DNA of 43,244 bases from VFZS01 sp964353255 (lineage in GTDB: Bacteria > Acidobacteriota > Terriglobia > Bryobacterales > Bryobacteraceae): assembly GCA_964353255.1 (NCBI GenBank), contig CAYGVJ010000028.1, positions 1-43,244 of the forward strand, read 5' to 3'. Made by a program: the position numbers and the translations under genes. Below the pieces are notes generated by a model. The model was not told the DNA's origin. It saw only the letters and a program-made list of their open reading frames with translations, and made no database searches. Shown here one piece after another: positions 31,708 through 39,747 of this stretch. Position 1 is the stretch's first letter; every line of letters begins with the position of its first letter.

Positions 31708-33184
31708 CATCCCCCGCTGGCAGGAGGTAGCCCCGTTCGACAAGCTGCCGCACCAGCGCCACCGACTGCGGCGCGACTCCCTCCACATCGGCGCCCACCG
31801 AGCTGGCCAGCTCCGCCACCACCTGGCCCAGCGTGCGCCGGCCGTCACATCGCGCCAGCAACGCCAGCGCGTTCCGGTCCACGTTTCCGGAGTATCTCAA
31901 GCCTCGCTCCAGGCGAACCTGCGCCGACTGAATGCGCCAGCCGCCCTCGGCCCACTCACACTGCTGCTGAAGCCGCAAACCCGGGGATAGACGGAACGTT
32001 TCCTCCAACAGCCCGCGGTCATCCCTGACCGCTTCCAAGAAATCCCGCCGCCGGAAACTTGACGCCACGGCCTCACCGATCGGCCCGGCGGTGCCGTCGG
32101 GCAGGTCGTCGAACCGGATCCAGTTGCCGCCGGCGCTGCGGCGCCGCAGCACGATCACGCCCGAGCTGACGGCCTCGATCCCTTCGCGGCGATAATACGA
32201 CATCCACTCTTCGTAAACCCGGGCGGCAGTCCTGGCAGTGGGCCGCTCGGTATCCCGGATCCACATGTGCGCGTAGTCGGCAACCGCCTGCGTCGCCATC
32301 CGCCAAATCCAGGCGTCACACCCGCTGCCCTCGAACCACCCGGCCAGGCGCTCCTTGAAATCCTGCCCTGCCGGATGCACCCAGTCGCAGACCACCTGGC
32401 AGAAGCCGCCCTCTTCCAAGAATCGCGGCGCCTCTTGAATGAGGCGCTGGCAGAAACCATCCGCGGGCAGGCCGCTGTCCCGGTAGAGGTACCGGCGGGC
32501 CGGCGTGATGGCGAAGGGCGGGTTTGAGACGACAAGTCCGAAGCGCTCGCCGCATACGGGCGCGAAGCCGTCCCCTTTCAAGAACCGGACATTCCCGCAG
32601 GCGTTCAAGCCGGCGTTGAAGGCCGCGAAGTTCAGCGCCCGCAAGGTGCAATCCGAGGCCCAGACCTCCGGGCTGTGCCGGGCCAGCAGGAGGGCCTGGA
32701 GCCCGCAGCCGGTGCCCAGATCCAGGGCCTTTCGCGCCGGAAGCCGAATGGTAAAGTCGGCCAGCGTGACGCTGCTGGCCGTCAGCCCCATGACCTGGTC
32801 ACGCCGCCGGCCCACCCCGGCCTCCTCGGGCTGGTCCATCGCCAGCAGCCGGTCACGAAAAGGCATCAGTTTGACGCGGGCGACCGCCTGGCCGCCGGCC
32901 ACCTCCAGCAAGCCGGCGCGCGCCCAGACGGCCAGGGGCACCGGCTCCAGCACTCGCCCAGCCGCCTCCGCCTCGACCGGAACACCCAACAAAAACAGCC
33001 GAATCAAGGTATCCAGGGGCCGGCCCTGCCCGGTCAGGTGAAAGAAGTATGGCAGCTCCGCGCCGGGACGGGTGGGCAGCTCGATCGGGCCGAGAGTGTC
33101 CAGCAGCGCCGGGCCGTTGTAGCCGGCCCGCTCGAAGACTTCGCCGAGCGCCCGGAATTCCTCCGGCTCGAGTTGGGTGAGCAT
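31700..33184 (-). CDS. Class I SAM-dependent methyltransferase (PrmC/RlmG-like NPPF type)
   Basis: 494 residues. An N-terminal ~130-residue region is winged-helix-like ('PLDTLIRLFLLGVPVEAEAAGRVL...LAVWARAGLLEV'). The SAM-binding motif I is 'KALDLGTGCGLQALLLARHSPEVWASD' and motif IV is 'FGLVVSNPPFAI'. The NPPF tetrapeptide marks N-methylation of Gln/Asn side chains or of exocyclic amines in nucleic acids. The C-terminal ~140 residues are a further helical domain ('LARCDGRRTLGQVVAELASSVG'), resembling the tail found on other large two-domain enzymes of this group. The start ATG at 33184 lies just beyond the VapC remnant. It is likely co-translated with the YkgJ-like gene. The substrate is not determinable. 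Confidence 0.82.
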   Translation of the reverse strand: MLTQLEPEEFRALGEVFERAGYNGPALLDTLGPIELPTRPGAELPYFFHLTGQGRPLDTLIRLFLLGVPVEAEAAGRVLEPVPLAVWARAGLLEVAGGQAVARVKLMPFRDRLLAMDQPEEAGVGRRRDQVMGLTASSVTLADFTIRLPARKALDLGTGCGLQALLLARHSPEVWASDCTLRALNFAAFNAGLNACGNVRFLKGDGFAPVCGERFGLVVSNPPFAITPARRYLYRDSGLPADGFCQRLIQEAPRFLEEGGFCQVVCDWVHPAGQDFKERLAGWFEGSGCDAWIWRMATQAVADYAHMWIRDTERPTARTAARVYEEWMSYYRREGIEAVSSGVIVLRRRSAGGNWIRFDDLPDGTAGPIGEAVASSFRRRDFLEAVRDDRGLLEETFRLSPGLRLQQQCEWAEGGWRIQSAQVRLERGLRYSGNVDRNALALLARCDGRRTLGQVVAELASSVGADVEGVAPQSVALVRQLVERGYLLPAGDDA

Positions 33185-33191
33185 GGGCGCC

Positions 33192-33380
33192 CTACCGGAC
33201 GACCTGGACTTGCACGCCCACCCGCAAGCGAGCCCAGCGCCGGTCGGCAGTCAGCGCGGGCGCCGCCAGGCGGCGGGCGGTAGCCAGGCAAGCCCGGTCT
33301 CCGAACGACAGCCCCTGCGCCCGGGTCGCCGGCCGCAGCGCGGCCAGCAACGCCGAAGCATCCAGGACGCACTCACTCAA
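33192..33380 (-). pseudogene. VapC toxin (PIN domain), internally deleted
   Basis: 62 residues instead of ~130. The beginning 'MSECVLDASALLAALR' carries the first PIN Asp, and the rest 'PATRAQGLSFGDRACLATARRLAAPALTADRRW' carries the last two acidic positions and the normal end. The ~65 residues between them, including the conserved Glu, are missing with the frame kept. A TTG start overlaps the VapB stop by eight bases, as in intact vapBC operons. Without the middle of the PIN fold it cannot be a working RNase. Confidence 0.7.
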
Positions 33381-33630
33381 CCTCGGCCTCGCGGCGGCGG
33401 TCGGCGATCAGCTCATCCACCAGGGACACTTCCGGGGGAATCAAGCTACAGATTAGGTCCCGAGCCCGCTGGCGAGCCGCCTCGCGGGACCAGACCCGGA
33501 GTTCGCCCTCGCTGGCGGCCAGCAGGAGCTCCGAGCCAGGCCGCAGGCCCAGGGCCTTGCGGAGGCGGGCCGGGATGACCAGGCGGCCGCCCGCGCCCAG
33601 CCGCGTGGCAGCCCTCAGCGTTTCTGCCAT
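33373..33630 (-). CDS. VapB-type antitoxin (SpoVT/AbrB DNA-binding domain)
   Basis: 85 residues from the ATG at 33630 (AAGG site just upstream; a longer frame from 33696 would run into the tetR promoter). The swapped-hairpin AbrB pattern is 'TRLGAGGRLVIPARLRKALGLRPGSELLLAASEGELRVWS', followed by a helical toxin-binding tail ('DLICSLIPPEVSLVDELIADRRREAEVE'). It would normally neutralise the VapC encoded immediately downstream and repress its own promoter. Its partner here is deleted, so it survives either as a regulator or by chance. Confidence 0.82.
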   Translation of the reverse strand: MAETLRAATRLGAGGRLVIPARLRKALGLRPGSELLLAASEGELRVWSREAARQRARDLICSLIPPEVSLVDELIADRRREAEVE

Positions 33631-33683
33631 AGCCCTTCCAGGATACCATGACGGCCCCGGGGTGGCAGGCCGGAAATCGGGTG

Positions 33684-33712
33684 TTGACAGCCCCATTCAT
33701 CAAACGTATAAT
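33684..33712 (+). promoter_or_regulatory. Consensus sigma-70 promoter of the efflux operon
   Basis: TTGACA (33684-33689), exactly 17 bases, then TATAAT (33707-33712): both hexamers match consensus. The transcription start should fall near 33719, only about five bases before the tetR ATG at 33725, so the first gene may be translated from a leaderless mRNA. Confidence 0.8.
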
Positions 33713-33729
33713 TAAAACGATCGTATGAT
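33699..33729 (+). promoter_or_regulatory. Candidate autoregulatory operator for the TetR repressor
   Basis: ATCAAACG (33699-33706) and CGTATGAT (33722-33729) are inverted repeats with seven of eight positions matching. They flank the -10 element, and a perfect palindrome ACGATCGT lies at 33717-33724 over the expected start site. The location is typical for self-repression by TetR-family proteins; binding is inferred. Confidence 0.5.
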
Positions 33730-34396
33730 TGAACCATCGCCCCCCGGCACCAAGGAGCGCATGCTGGACGCGGCCGAGCGGCTCTTCGCCGAGCGCGGCT
33801 TCGCCGCCACCTCGCTGCGCGCCATCACCGCCGCGGCAGGCGTCAACCTGGCCGCGGTCAACTACCACTTCCACTCCAAGGAGGCGCTGCTGGCGGCGGT
33901 CTTCGCCCGGCGCCTGGGGCCCCTGAACCGCCAGCGGCTGGAGCTGCTCGCTCAGGCCCGGTCCCGCGCCGGCCGCCGCTCGCCGCCGCTGGAGGAGATC
34001 CTTGAAGCCTTCCTGGCGCCGGCCTTCCGCCTGCACGGCGACCTGGCGCCCGCCGGGCCCGGCTTTCCGAGCCTCATGGGACGCATCTACGCCGAGCCCG
34101 GCGAGCACATCCGCGTGATCCTCAGGGAGCAGTTCGGCGAGATCGCCGCGCGGTTCACGGAGGCTCTGAAAGAAGCCCTGCCCAAGCTACCGCCCGCCGA
34201 GCTGTACTGGCGGATCCACTTCATGATCGGCGCCATGGCCCACACCCTGGCCGGGAGCCGCGCTTGGGGGCTTATCGCCGGCGGCCGCTGCGATCCCTCC
34301 GACGTGGAGGGAACCATCCGCCGGCTGATCGTTTTCCTGGCGGCGGGCCTGCGGGCGCCCGCGGCGCGCCGCACGCGCAGGAGTCGCACACGATGA
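33725..34396 (+). CDS. TetR/AcrR-family repressor of the efflux operon (CecR-like position)
   Basis: 223 residues. The N-terminal helix-turn-helix is canonical: 'TKERMLDAAERLFAERGFAATSLRAITAAAGVNLAAVNYHFHSKEALLAAVFARR'. The C-terminal ligand domain includes 'FLAPAFRLHG', 'GRIYAEPGE' and 'FMIGAMAHTLAG', similar to the CecR/YbiH group. The ATG at 33725 is needed to keep the conserved 'TKER'; a later ATG (33761) has a better ribosome site but would cut it off. The stop overlaps the TolC-like gene's start (ATGA). E. coli CecR controls ybhGFSR, the same transporter set found downstream here, so it most likely represses its own operon until a drug-like ligand binds. Confidence 0.9.
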   Translation: MIEPSPPGTKERMLDAAERLFAERGFAATSLRAITAAAGVNLAAVNYHFHSKEALLAAVFARRLGPLNRQRLELLAQARSRAGRRSPPLEEILEAFLAPAFRLHGDLAPAGPGFPSLMGRIYAEPGEHIRVILREQFGEIAARFTEALKEALPKLPPAELYWRIHFMIGAMAHTLAGSRAWGLIAGGRCDPSDVEGTIRRLIVFLAAGLRAPAARRTRRSRTR

Positions 34397-35724
34397 ACTT
34401 CTCGAGAGCATTCGCACTGGCCACGCTGTCTTCAGCCTTGTGGGCCGCCGACAGCCCGCCCGCGCTTCAATTGAGTCTCAAGCAGGCCGTCGAGCTGGCG
34501 CTGGCGCCGGAAGGCAACGCGCGTCTGCAACTGGTCGAGGAACTGGCGCGCCAGGCCGGCATTCGCGTGGCCCAGGCCCGCTCGACGCTGCTGCCCCAGG
34601 TGGAGTCTTCGGTGGGCCAGCAGAACCAGACGCGCAACCTGGCGGCCTTCGGCATCCAGATCTCCCTTCCCATCCCCGGGTTTCAGTTCCCGGAGCGAGT
34701 GGGGCCGTTCAACACCTTCGACGCACGCGTCACCGCCGCGCAGAGCGTCTTCGATTTGAGCTCGATCCGGCGCTTTCAGGCCTCGCGCGCCAGTCACCAG
34801 GCCGCGGACGCCGAGACCGCGAGCGCCCGGGATCAGGTGGCCGCACAAGTCGCCAAACTCTACCTGGGCGCCCTGGCCGCCGAAGCCCGGCTCGAAGCTG
34901 CCCGGGCCGACCTGGAGCTGGCGGAAGCGCTCCAGCGGCTGGCGATCAACCAGAAAGCCGCCGGTACCGGCACGGCCATCGAGGTCACGCGCGCCAAGAC
35001 CCAGGCGGCCAATCAGCGCCAACGACTGCTGGTGGCCGAGAACGACCGCCGCCGGGCGCGCCTGGAGCTGCTCCGCGCCACGGGGCTGGATCTGAGCACC
35101 GAGTTCCAGCTCACCGATCGCCTGACCTACCAACCGATCGACGCCGTCACTCTCGAGCAGGCCCGCGCCGCCGCCCTCGGCGCACGCGCCGACCTGAAAG
35201 CCCAGCAAGGCCGCCAGGCGAGCGCCCGCCTCACCTACACCGCCACGCGGTTCGAGCGCCTGCCGTCGCTGGTTGGTTTCGCCGACTACGGCTCGATCGG
35301 CTCCAGCCTCAACCATGCACTGCCGACCCGCACCTACGGGCTCTCGCTCAAGGTGCCGCTGTTCGACGGCGGCCGGCGCGACGCCCGCCGCGCCGAGACC
35401 GCTTCCCTGCTCCGCCAGGAGCAGATCAAGACCGACGACCTGCGCCGCCAGATCGAGCTGGAGATCCGCGTGGCGCTGGACGCCTTGCGCTCGACCGAAG
35501 AACAAGTGCGCGTGGCCGAAGAAGGCCTGACCCTGGCCGAGGAGGAAGTCGCCCAGGCCCAGCGGCGCTATCAGGCGGGCGTAACCAGCAGCCTGGAGGT
35601 CACCGACGCCCAGACCCGGCTGGAGCGCGCCCGCGAGAACCGCATCAACGCCCTGGTGGCCTACAACGCGGCGCGCCTGGACCTGGGCCAGGCCCTGGGC
35701 GCGGTGCGCCAGATGATTCCCTGA
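34393..35724 (+). CDS. TolC-family outer-membrane efflux protein
   Basis: 443 residues from the ATG that overlaps the tetR stop. A signal peptide (MNFSRAFALATLSSALWAADS) is followed by two OEP repeats of long amphipathic helices: 'LSLKQAVELALAPEGNARLQLVEELARQAGIRVAQARSTLLPQVE' begins the first, and 'LEQARAAALGARADLKAQQGRQASARLTYTATRFERLPSLVGFADYG' the second, with 'RYQAGVTSSLEVTDAQTRLERARENRINALVAYNAARLDLGQALG' at the end. It should form the trimeric outer-membrane exit duct for the HlyD and ABC components encoded directly after it. E. coli ybhGFSR lacks its own TolC, so here the system is self-contained. Confidence 0.9.
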   Translation: MNFSRAFALATLSSALWAADSPPALQLSLKQAVELALAPEGNARLQLVEELARQAGIRVAQARSTLLPQVESSVGQQNQTRNLAAFGIQISLPIPGFQFPERVGPFNTFDARVTAAQSVFDLSSIRRFQASRASHQAADAETASARDQVAAQVAKLYLGALAAEARLEAARADLELAEALQRLAINQKAAGTGTAIEVTRAKTQAANQRQRLLVAENDRRRARLELLRATGLDLSTEFQLTDRLTYQPIDAVTLEQARAAALGARADLKAQQGRQASARLTYTATRFERLPSLVGFADYGSIGSSLNHALPTRTYGLSLKVPLFDGGRRDARRAETASLLRQEQIKTDDLRRQIELEIRVALDALRSTEEQVRVAEEGLTLAEEEVAQAQRRYQAGVTSSLEVTDAQTRLERARENRINALVAYNAARLDLGQALGAVRQMIP

Positions 35725-35728
35725 GGAG

Positions 35729-36919
35729 ATGCTCGTGAGAAGAAGACTGCTGCTGTTGATCGTGATCGTCGCCGCCGGCCTCGTCGGTTTCTACTGGTGG
35801 CGATCTTCCCGGAACCAGCGCTCCGGCGCTATACAGGTGTCCGGAAACATCGAGTTGACCGAAGTGAACATTTCCTTCAAGCTTCCCGGCAAACTGCTCG
35901 AACGCTTGGTCGATGAAGGCCAGCCCGTCAAGAAAGGGACGGTGGTAGCGCGCCTGGACCGCGAGCAGCTCCTCCGCCAGCGCGACCGCCTCCGTGCCGC
36001 GCTGACCGCGGCCGAGTCGCGCCTGGCCCAGCTCCACACCGCCATCGAGTACCAGACCGAGAATGTGGCCAGCCTCATCGAGCAGCGCCAGGCCGAGGTT
36101 CGCCAGACCGAGGCCAACCTCCAACAACTGCTGGCCGGCTCCCGCACCCAAGACATCGAGCAGGCCCGCGCCGCCGTAGCCGGAGCCGAAACCGCCCTCG
36201 AGAAAGCGCGCCGCGATTGGGAGCGGGCCCAGGCGCTCTACAAGAAAGAGGACATCTCGGCGGCGGACTCCGACCGCTTCAAGAGCGCCTTCGAAGCCTC
36301 CGACGCGGCCCTGAAGCAGGCCCGCGAGCGGCTGGCGCTGGTGATCGAGGGACCGCGCAAGGAAGACATCGAAGCTGCGCGGGCGGTGGTGGCGCGCTCC
36401 CGCGCCGCCCTGCGCATGGTGGAAGCCTCCCGGCTCGACCTCAAGCGCATGCAGCAGGACACCACCGCGCGGCGCGCTGAGATCGACCAGGCCCGGGCCG
36501 AGCTGGCCATCGTCGAATCGCAGTTGAATGACGCGGTGGCGGTATCGCCTATCGACGGCATCGTGCTGACCAAGGCGGCCGAACCCGGCGAAGTGTTGGC
36601 GGCGGGCGCCACCGTGATCACGGTCGGTGACCTCGATCACCCCTGGCTGCGCGCCTACCTCAACGAGCGCGACCTGGGCCGCGTCAAGCTCGGCGACAAG
36701 GTCAAGGTCACCACGGACTCCTTTCCCGGAAAAGTCTATTGGGGACGGCTGGCCTTTATCTCTTCGGAAGCCGAATTCACGCCCAAGCAGATTCAGACCA
36801 CGGAGGAGCGCGTCAAGCTGGTGTACCGCATCAAGATCGATCTGGAGAACCCCAATGGCGAATTGAAATCCAACATGCCGGCGGACGCGGAAATACTGGC
36901 CAGCGAGGGCCGCTCGTGA
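35729..36919 (+). CDS. HlyD/YbhG-family periplasmic adaptor
   Basis: 396 residues. An N-terminal membrane anchor (RRRLLLLIVIVAAGLVGFYWW) precedes the first half of the lipoyl domain ('SGNIELTEVNISFKLPGKLLERLVDEGQPVKKGTVVARLD'). A long coiled-coil hairpin (~75-260) follows, including 'LLAGSRTQDIEQARAAVAGAE', and then the second lipoyl half and beta-barrel ('VSPIDGIVLTKAAEPGEVLAAGATVITVGDLDHPWLRAYL'). This matches YbhG. GAGGAG abuts the ATG at 35729, so the GTG at 35735, six bases beyond the site, may be the true start. The stop overlaps the next gene (GTGA). It bridges the inner-membrane permeases to the TolC-like duct. Confidence 0.9.
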   Translation: MLVRRRLLLLIVIVAAGLVGFYWWRSSRNQRSGAIQVSGNIELTEVNISFKLPGKLLERLVDEGQPVKKGTVVARLDREQLLRQRDRLRAALTAAESRLAQLHTAIEYQTENVASLIEQRQAEVRQTEANLQQLLAGSRTQDIEQARAAVAGAETALEKARRDWERAQALYKKEDISAADSDRFKSAFEASDAALKQARERLALVIEGPRKEDIEAARAVVARSRAALRMVEASRLDLKRMQQDTTARRAEIDQARAELAIVESQLNDAVAVSPIDGIVLTKAAEPGEVLAAGATVITVGDLDHPWLRAYLNERDLGRVKLGDKVKVTTDSFPGKVYWGRLAFISSEAEFTPKQIQTTEERVKLVYRIKIDLENPNGELKSNMPADAEILASEGRS

Positions 36920-37680
36920 TCCGCACCGTCAACCTGACCCGCCGCTTCGGCCCGCTCACCGCGGTGGACAATCTCAACCTCGAGGTCGCCCGCGGCGAGA
37001 TCTTCGGCCTGGTCGGGCCGGACGGCGCCGGCAAGACCACCACGCTGAGACTGCTGTGCGGCCTGATGGAGCCCACCGCGGGCCAAGCCTGGGTGGCCGG
37101 TCACGACGTAGCTCGCCGGCCCCAGGCGGTCAAAGACAGCATCGGCTACATGGCCCAGCGCTTCGGCCTTTACGCGGATCTCACCGTCCAAGAGAACATG
37201 GCCTTCTACGCCGACCTGTTCGGGCTACGCCGCGCCGAGCGCGAAGCGCTCGAACCGGGCCTGCTTCGCATGACCCGCATGGAACCGTTCCGCCGGCGCC
37301 TGGCCGGCCAACTCTCCGGCGGCATGAAGCAGAAGCTCGCGTTGATGTGCACGCTGCTGCACCACCCGCAGGTGCTCTTCCTCGACGAGCCGACTTGCGG
37401 CGTGGACCCGGTCTCCCGCCGCGATTTCTGGGCCATACTCTACCAGCTCGTCAAGGACGGCGTCACCGTGTTCGTGACCACGGCCTACCTGGACGAGGCC
37501 GAGCGCGCCAACCGCGTCGGCCTGCTCCACCGCGGGCGGCTGATCGCTTGCGACACGCCGGAAGCGCTCCGGCACAGCCTCCAGCAGAGCCTGGCGCCTG
37601 GAACTGTCACCTCAGCAGAGCCGTCGCTCGAAGACGTCTTCATCGCCCTGATTCGGAAGGCTCAACATGGCGGAAACTGA
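36916..37680 (+). CDS. ABC transporter ATPase, first of two (YbhF N-half-like)
   Basis: 254 residues from a GTG overlapping the HlyD gene's TGA. Walker A 'GPDGAGKTTT' has the Asp typical of the N-terminal half of YbhF. Q-loop region 'IGYMAQRFGLYADLTVQEN', signature 'LSGGMKQKLAL', Walker B 'VLFLDEPTCGVDP' and the switch His position as 'FVTTAYLDEAERA' (Tyr region, His replaced by Ala-Tyr) are visible. The degenerate switch suggests that this site hydrolyses ATP poorly and that the second subunit does the work, as in other asymmetric ABC pairs. In E. coli both halves are fused; here they are separate genes overlapping by 14 bases. Confidence 0.9.
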   Translation: MIRTVNLTRRFGPLTAVDNLNLEVARGEIFGLVGPDGAGKTTTLRLLCGLMEPTAGQAWVAGHDVARRPQAVKDSIGYMAQRFGLYADLTVQENMAFYADLFGLRRAEREALEPGLLRMTRMEPFRRRLAGQLSGGMKQKLALMCTLLHHPQVLFLDEPTCGVDPVSRRDFWAILYQLVKDGVTVFVTTAYLDEAERANRVGLLHRGRLIACDTPEALRHSLQQSLAPGTVTSAEPSLEDVFIALIRKAQHGGN

Positions 37681-38617
37681 CGCTCCCTGGGCGGTCGAGG
37701 TCGAGAACCTGGTGAAGACCTTTGGCGCCTTCGTGGCCGTCGATCACGTCTCACTAAGAGTGGCCAGGGGCGAGATCTTTGGATTCCTCGGCCCGAACGG
37801 CGCCGGGAAGTCCACCACTATCCGCATCCTGTGCGGCTTGCTGCGTCCCACCGCCGGGCGGGCCCGCGTGGGCGGCTTCGACGTGGCCGCCGAGCCCGAA
37901 GCGGTTCGCCAGAACATCGGCTACATGTCGCAGAAGTTTTCCCTCTACGACGACCTGACGGTGGAGGAGAACATCGAGTTCTTCGGCGGGGTCTACGGCG
38001 TGCCGCCGGAGTTGCTCCGCGAGCGCATGGAATACGTGCTGGAGATGGCCGGCCTGGGCGAGAAGCGCAGCACCATGACGCGGCTGCTGGCCGGAGGCTG
38101 GAAGCAGCGGCTGGCGCTGGGCTGCGCCATCCTCCACCAGCCCCCCATCCTGTTCCTGGACGAACCTACCTCGGGCGTGGATCCGATCGCGCGGCGGGAG
38201 TTCTGGGAGCTGATATACCAGCTCTCCGCGGCCGGCCATACGGTGTTTGTCACCACGCACTACATGGACGAAGCCGAGTACTGCCACCGCCTGGCCCTGA
38301 TTCATCGCGGGCGCATCATCGCCGTGGGCGCGCCGGCGGAGCTGAAGACGCGCCTGGAATCCTACCACCTGATGGAACTGCACACCAGCGACACGCTGGA
38401 GAGCATGAAGGCGCTCGAAGGGCAGGAGGGCATCCAGGAAGTGGCCGTCTTCGGCGCCGGCCTGCACGTGACCGTCAGCGAGCCGGCCGCGGCGGCGGAG
38501 CGCATTCGCGGCCTGCTGGGGCAGAAGGGGATCGCGATCCACCGGCTGGAAAGCATCCAGCCTTCGATGGAGGACGTCTTTGTGGCCATGATCGAGCGCG
38601 AGGAGGCGGCCTCATGA
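37667..38617 (+). CDS. ABC transporter ATPase, second of two (YbhF C-half-like)
   Basis: 316 residues. Walker A 'GPNGAGKSTT', Q-loop 'IGYMSQKFSLYDDLTVEEN', signature 'LAGGWKQRLAL', Walker B 'ILFLDEPTSGVDP', and an intact switch His in 'FVTTHYMDEAEYC'. The C-terminal ~80 residues form the regulatory extension seen in YbhF/CcmA-type ATPases ('MELHTSDTLESMKALEGQEGIQEVAVFGAGLHVTV', ending 'IQPSMEDVFVAMIEREE'). It starts 14 bases inside the preceding ATPase gene and its TGA overlaps the first permease ATG. It should pair with the first ATPase to power the two-permease channel. Confidence 0.92.
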   Translation: MAETDAPWAVEVENLVKTFGAFVAVDHVSLRVARGEIFGFLGPNGAGKSTTIRILCGLLRPTAGRARVGGFDVAAEPEAVRQNIGYMSQKFSLYDDLTVEENIEFFGGVYGVPPELLRERMEYVLEMAGLGEKRSTMTRLLAGGWKQRLALGCAILHQPPILFLDEPTSGVDPIARREFWELIYQLSAAGHTVFVTTHYMDEAEYCHRLALIHRGRIIAVGAPAELKTRLESYHLMELHTSDTLESMKALEGQEGIQEVAVFGAGLHVTVSEPAAAAERIRGLLGQKGIAIHRLESIQPSMEDVFVAMIEREEAAS

Positions 38618-39747
38618 GTCTCCGGCGCACCTGGGCGATGACGCGGAAAGAGGCGCTGCACATCCTGCGCGATCCGCGCAGCCTGCTGATGGCCCTGGCC
38701 GTACCGCTGCTGATGCTCTTGCTGTACGGCTACGGGCTCACTTTGGATGTGGACCGCGTCCCCACGCTCGTCTACGACGCCGACCGCAGCCCGGAGAGCC
38801 GCGAGCTGCTGGCCCGGTTTGGAAGCTCACGCTACTTCCGGATCCTGGGTGCGGCGCGGGACTACGCTGACATCCAGCGCGCGATGGATCGCGACCGCTG
38901 CCTGATCGCCCTGGTCATCCCCGACAACTTCTCGCAAGAGCTGCGCCGGGACCGCCAGGCCGAGGTCCAGGTTCTGGTGGACGGCAGCGACTCCAACACC
39001 GCCTCGATCGCGCTCGCCTATGCCGAAACCGTCCTTCAGTTTCACTCGGCGGCGTTGCGCGCTCGCGCGCTGGATCGCAAGGGGGGCGGCGAGTTCAAGA
39101 TCCCGGTCGAAGCGCGCCCGCGGGTCTGGTACAACAGCGAGCTCAAGTCCCGCAACTACATCGTGCCCGGCCTGATCGCGGTCATCCTCCAGATCATCGC
39201 CGCGCTGCTCACCTCGCTCACCATCGCCCGCGAGTGGGAGATGGGGACCATGGAGCAACTGCTCTCGACGCCGCTGCGCCCGGCCGAGCTGGTGCTGGGC
39301 AAATTGCTGGCCTTCTTCGGCGTGGGCCTGGCCGACACGCTCATCGCCATCCTGGCCGCAGTGCTGGTGTTCGGCGTGCCGCTGCGCGGCAGCCCGCCGC
39401 TGCTGCTGCTGACAAGCTGCATGTTCCTGTTCGGCGCCCTGTGCTGGGGGATCCTGATTTCGGCGCTGGCCCGCTCCCAGGTGCTGGCCTTCCAGATGGG
39501 CTTGCTGACCTCCTTCTTGCCGGCGCTGATCCTGTCGGGCTTCATCTTCGCCATCGAGACCATGCCCAAAGTGATCCAGGTGGTGACCTACATCGTGCCG
39601 TCGCGTTATTTCGTCACCAGCCTGAAGGGCATCTTCCTGAAAGGCGTGGGCTGGGAGGTCCTGGGGGCGGATCTGGCCTTTCTCGCGGCCTTCGCCGCGC
39701 TGGTTTTCCTGATCGCCACGCGCCGATTGAAACGGAGGCTGGCATGA
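38614..39747 (+). CDS. ABC-2 type permease (YbhS-like)
   Basis: 377 residues from the ATG overlapping the ATPase stop. The topology is that of ABC-2 exporters: one N-terminal helix ('LLMALAVPLLMLLLYGYGLTL'), a ~150-residue extracytoplasmic domain ('FSQELRRDRQAEVQVLVDGSDSNTASIALAYAETVLQFHS', 'RVWYNSELKSRNYIVPGLIAVILQIIAALLTSL'), then five helices. The motifs 'REWEMGTMEQLLSTPLRPAELVLGKLLAFF' and 'LILSGFIFAIETMPKVIQVVTYIVPSRYFV' are family hallmarks. Together with the next permease it forms the membrane channel; in E. coli the homologous pair exports drugs such as cefoperazone and monovalent cations have been proposed. The substrate here is unknown. Confidence 0.92.
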   Translation: MSLRRTWAMTRKEALHILRDPRSLLMALAVPLLMLLLYGYGLTLDVDRVPTLVYDADRSPESRELLARFGSSRYFRILGAARDYADIQRAMDRDRCLIALVIPDNFSQELRRDRQAEVQVLVDGSDSNTASIALAYAETVLQFHSAALRARALDRKGGGEFKIPVEARPRVWYNSELKSRNYIVPGLIAVILQIIAALLTSLTIAREWEMGTMEQLLSTPLRPAELVLGKLLAFFGVGLADTLIAILAAVLVFGVPLRGSPPLLLLTSCMFLFGALCWGILISALARSQVLAFQMGLLTSFLPALILSGFIFAIETMPKVIQVVTYIVPSRYFVTSLKGIFLKGVGWEVLGADLAFLAAFAALVFLIATRRLKRRLA

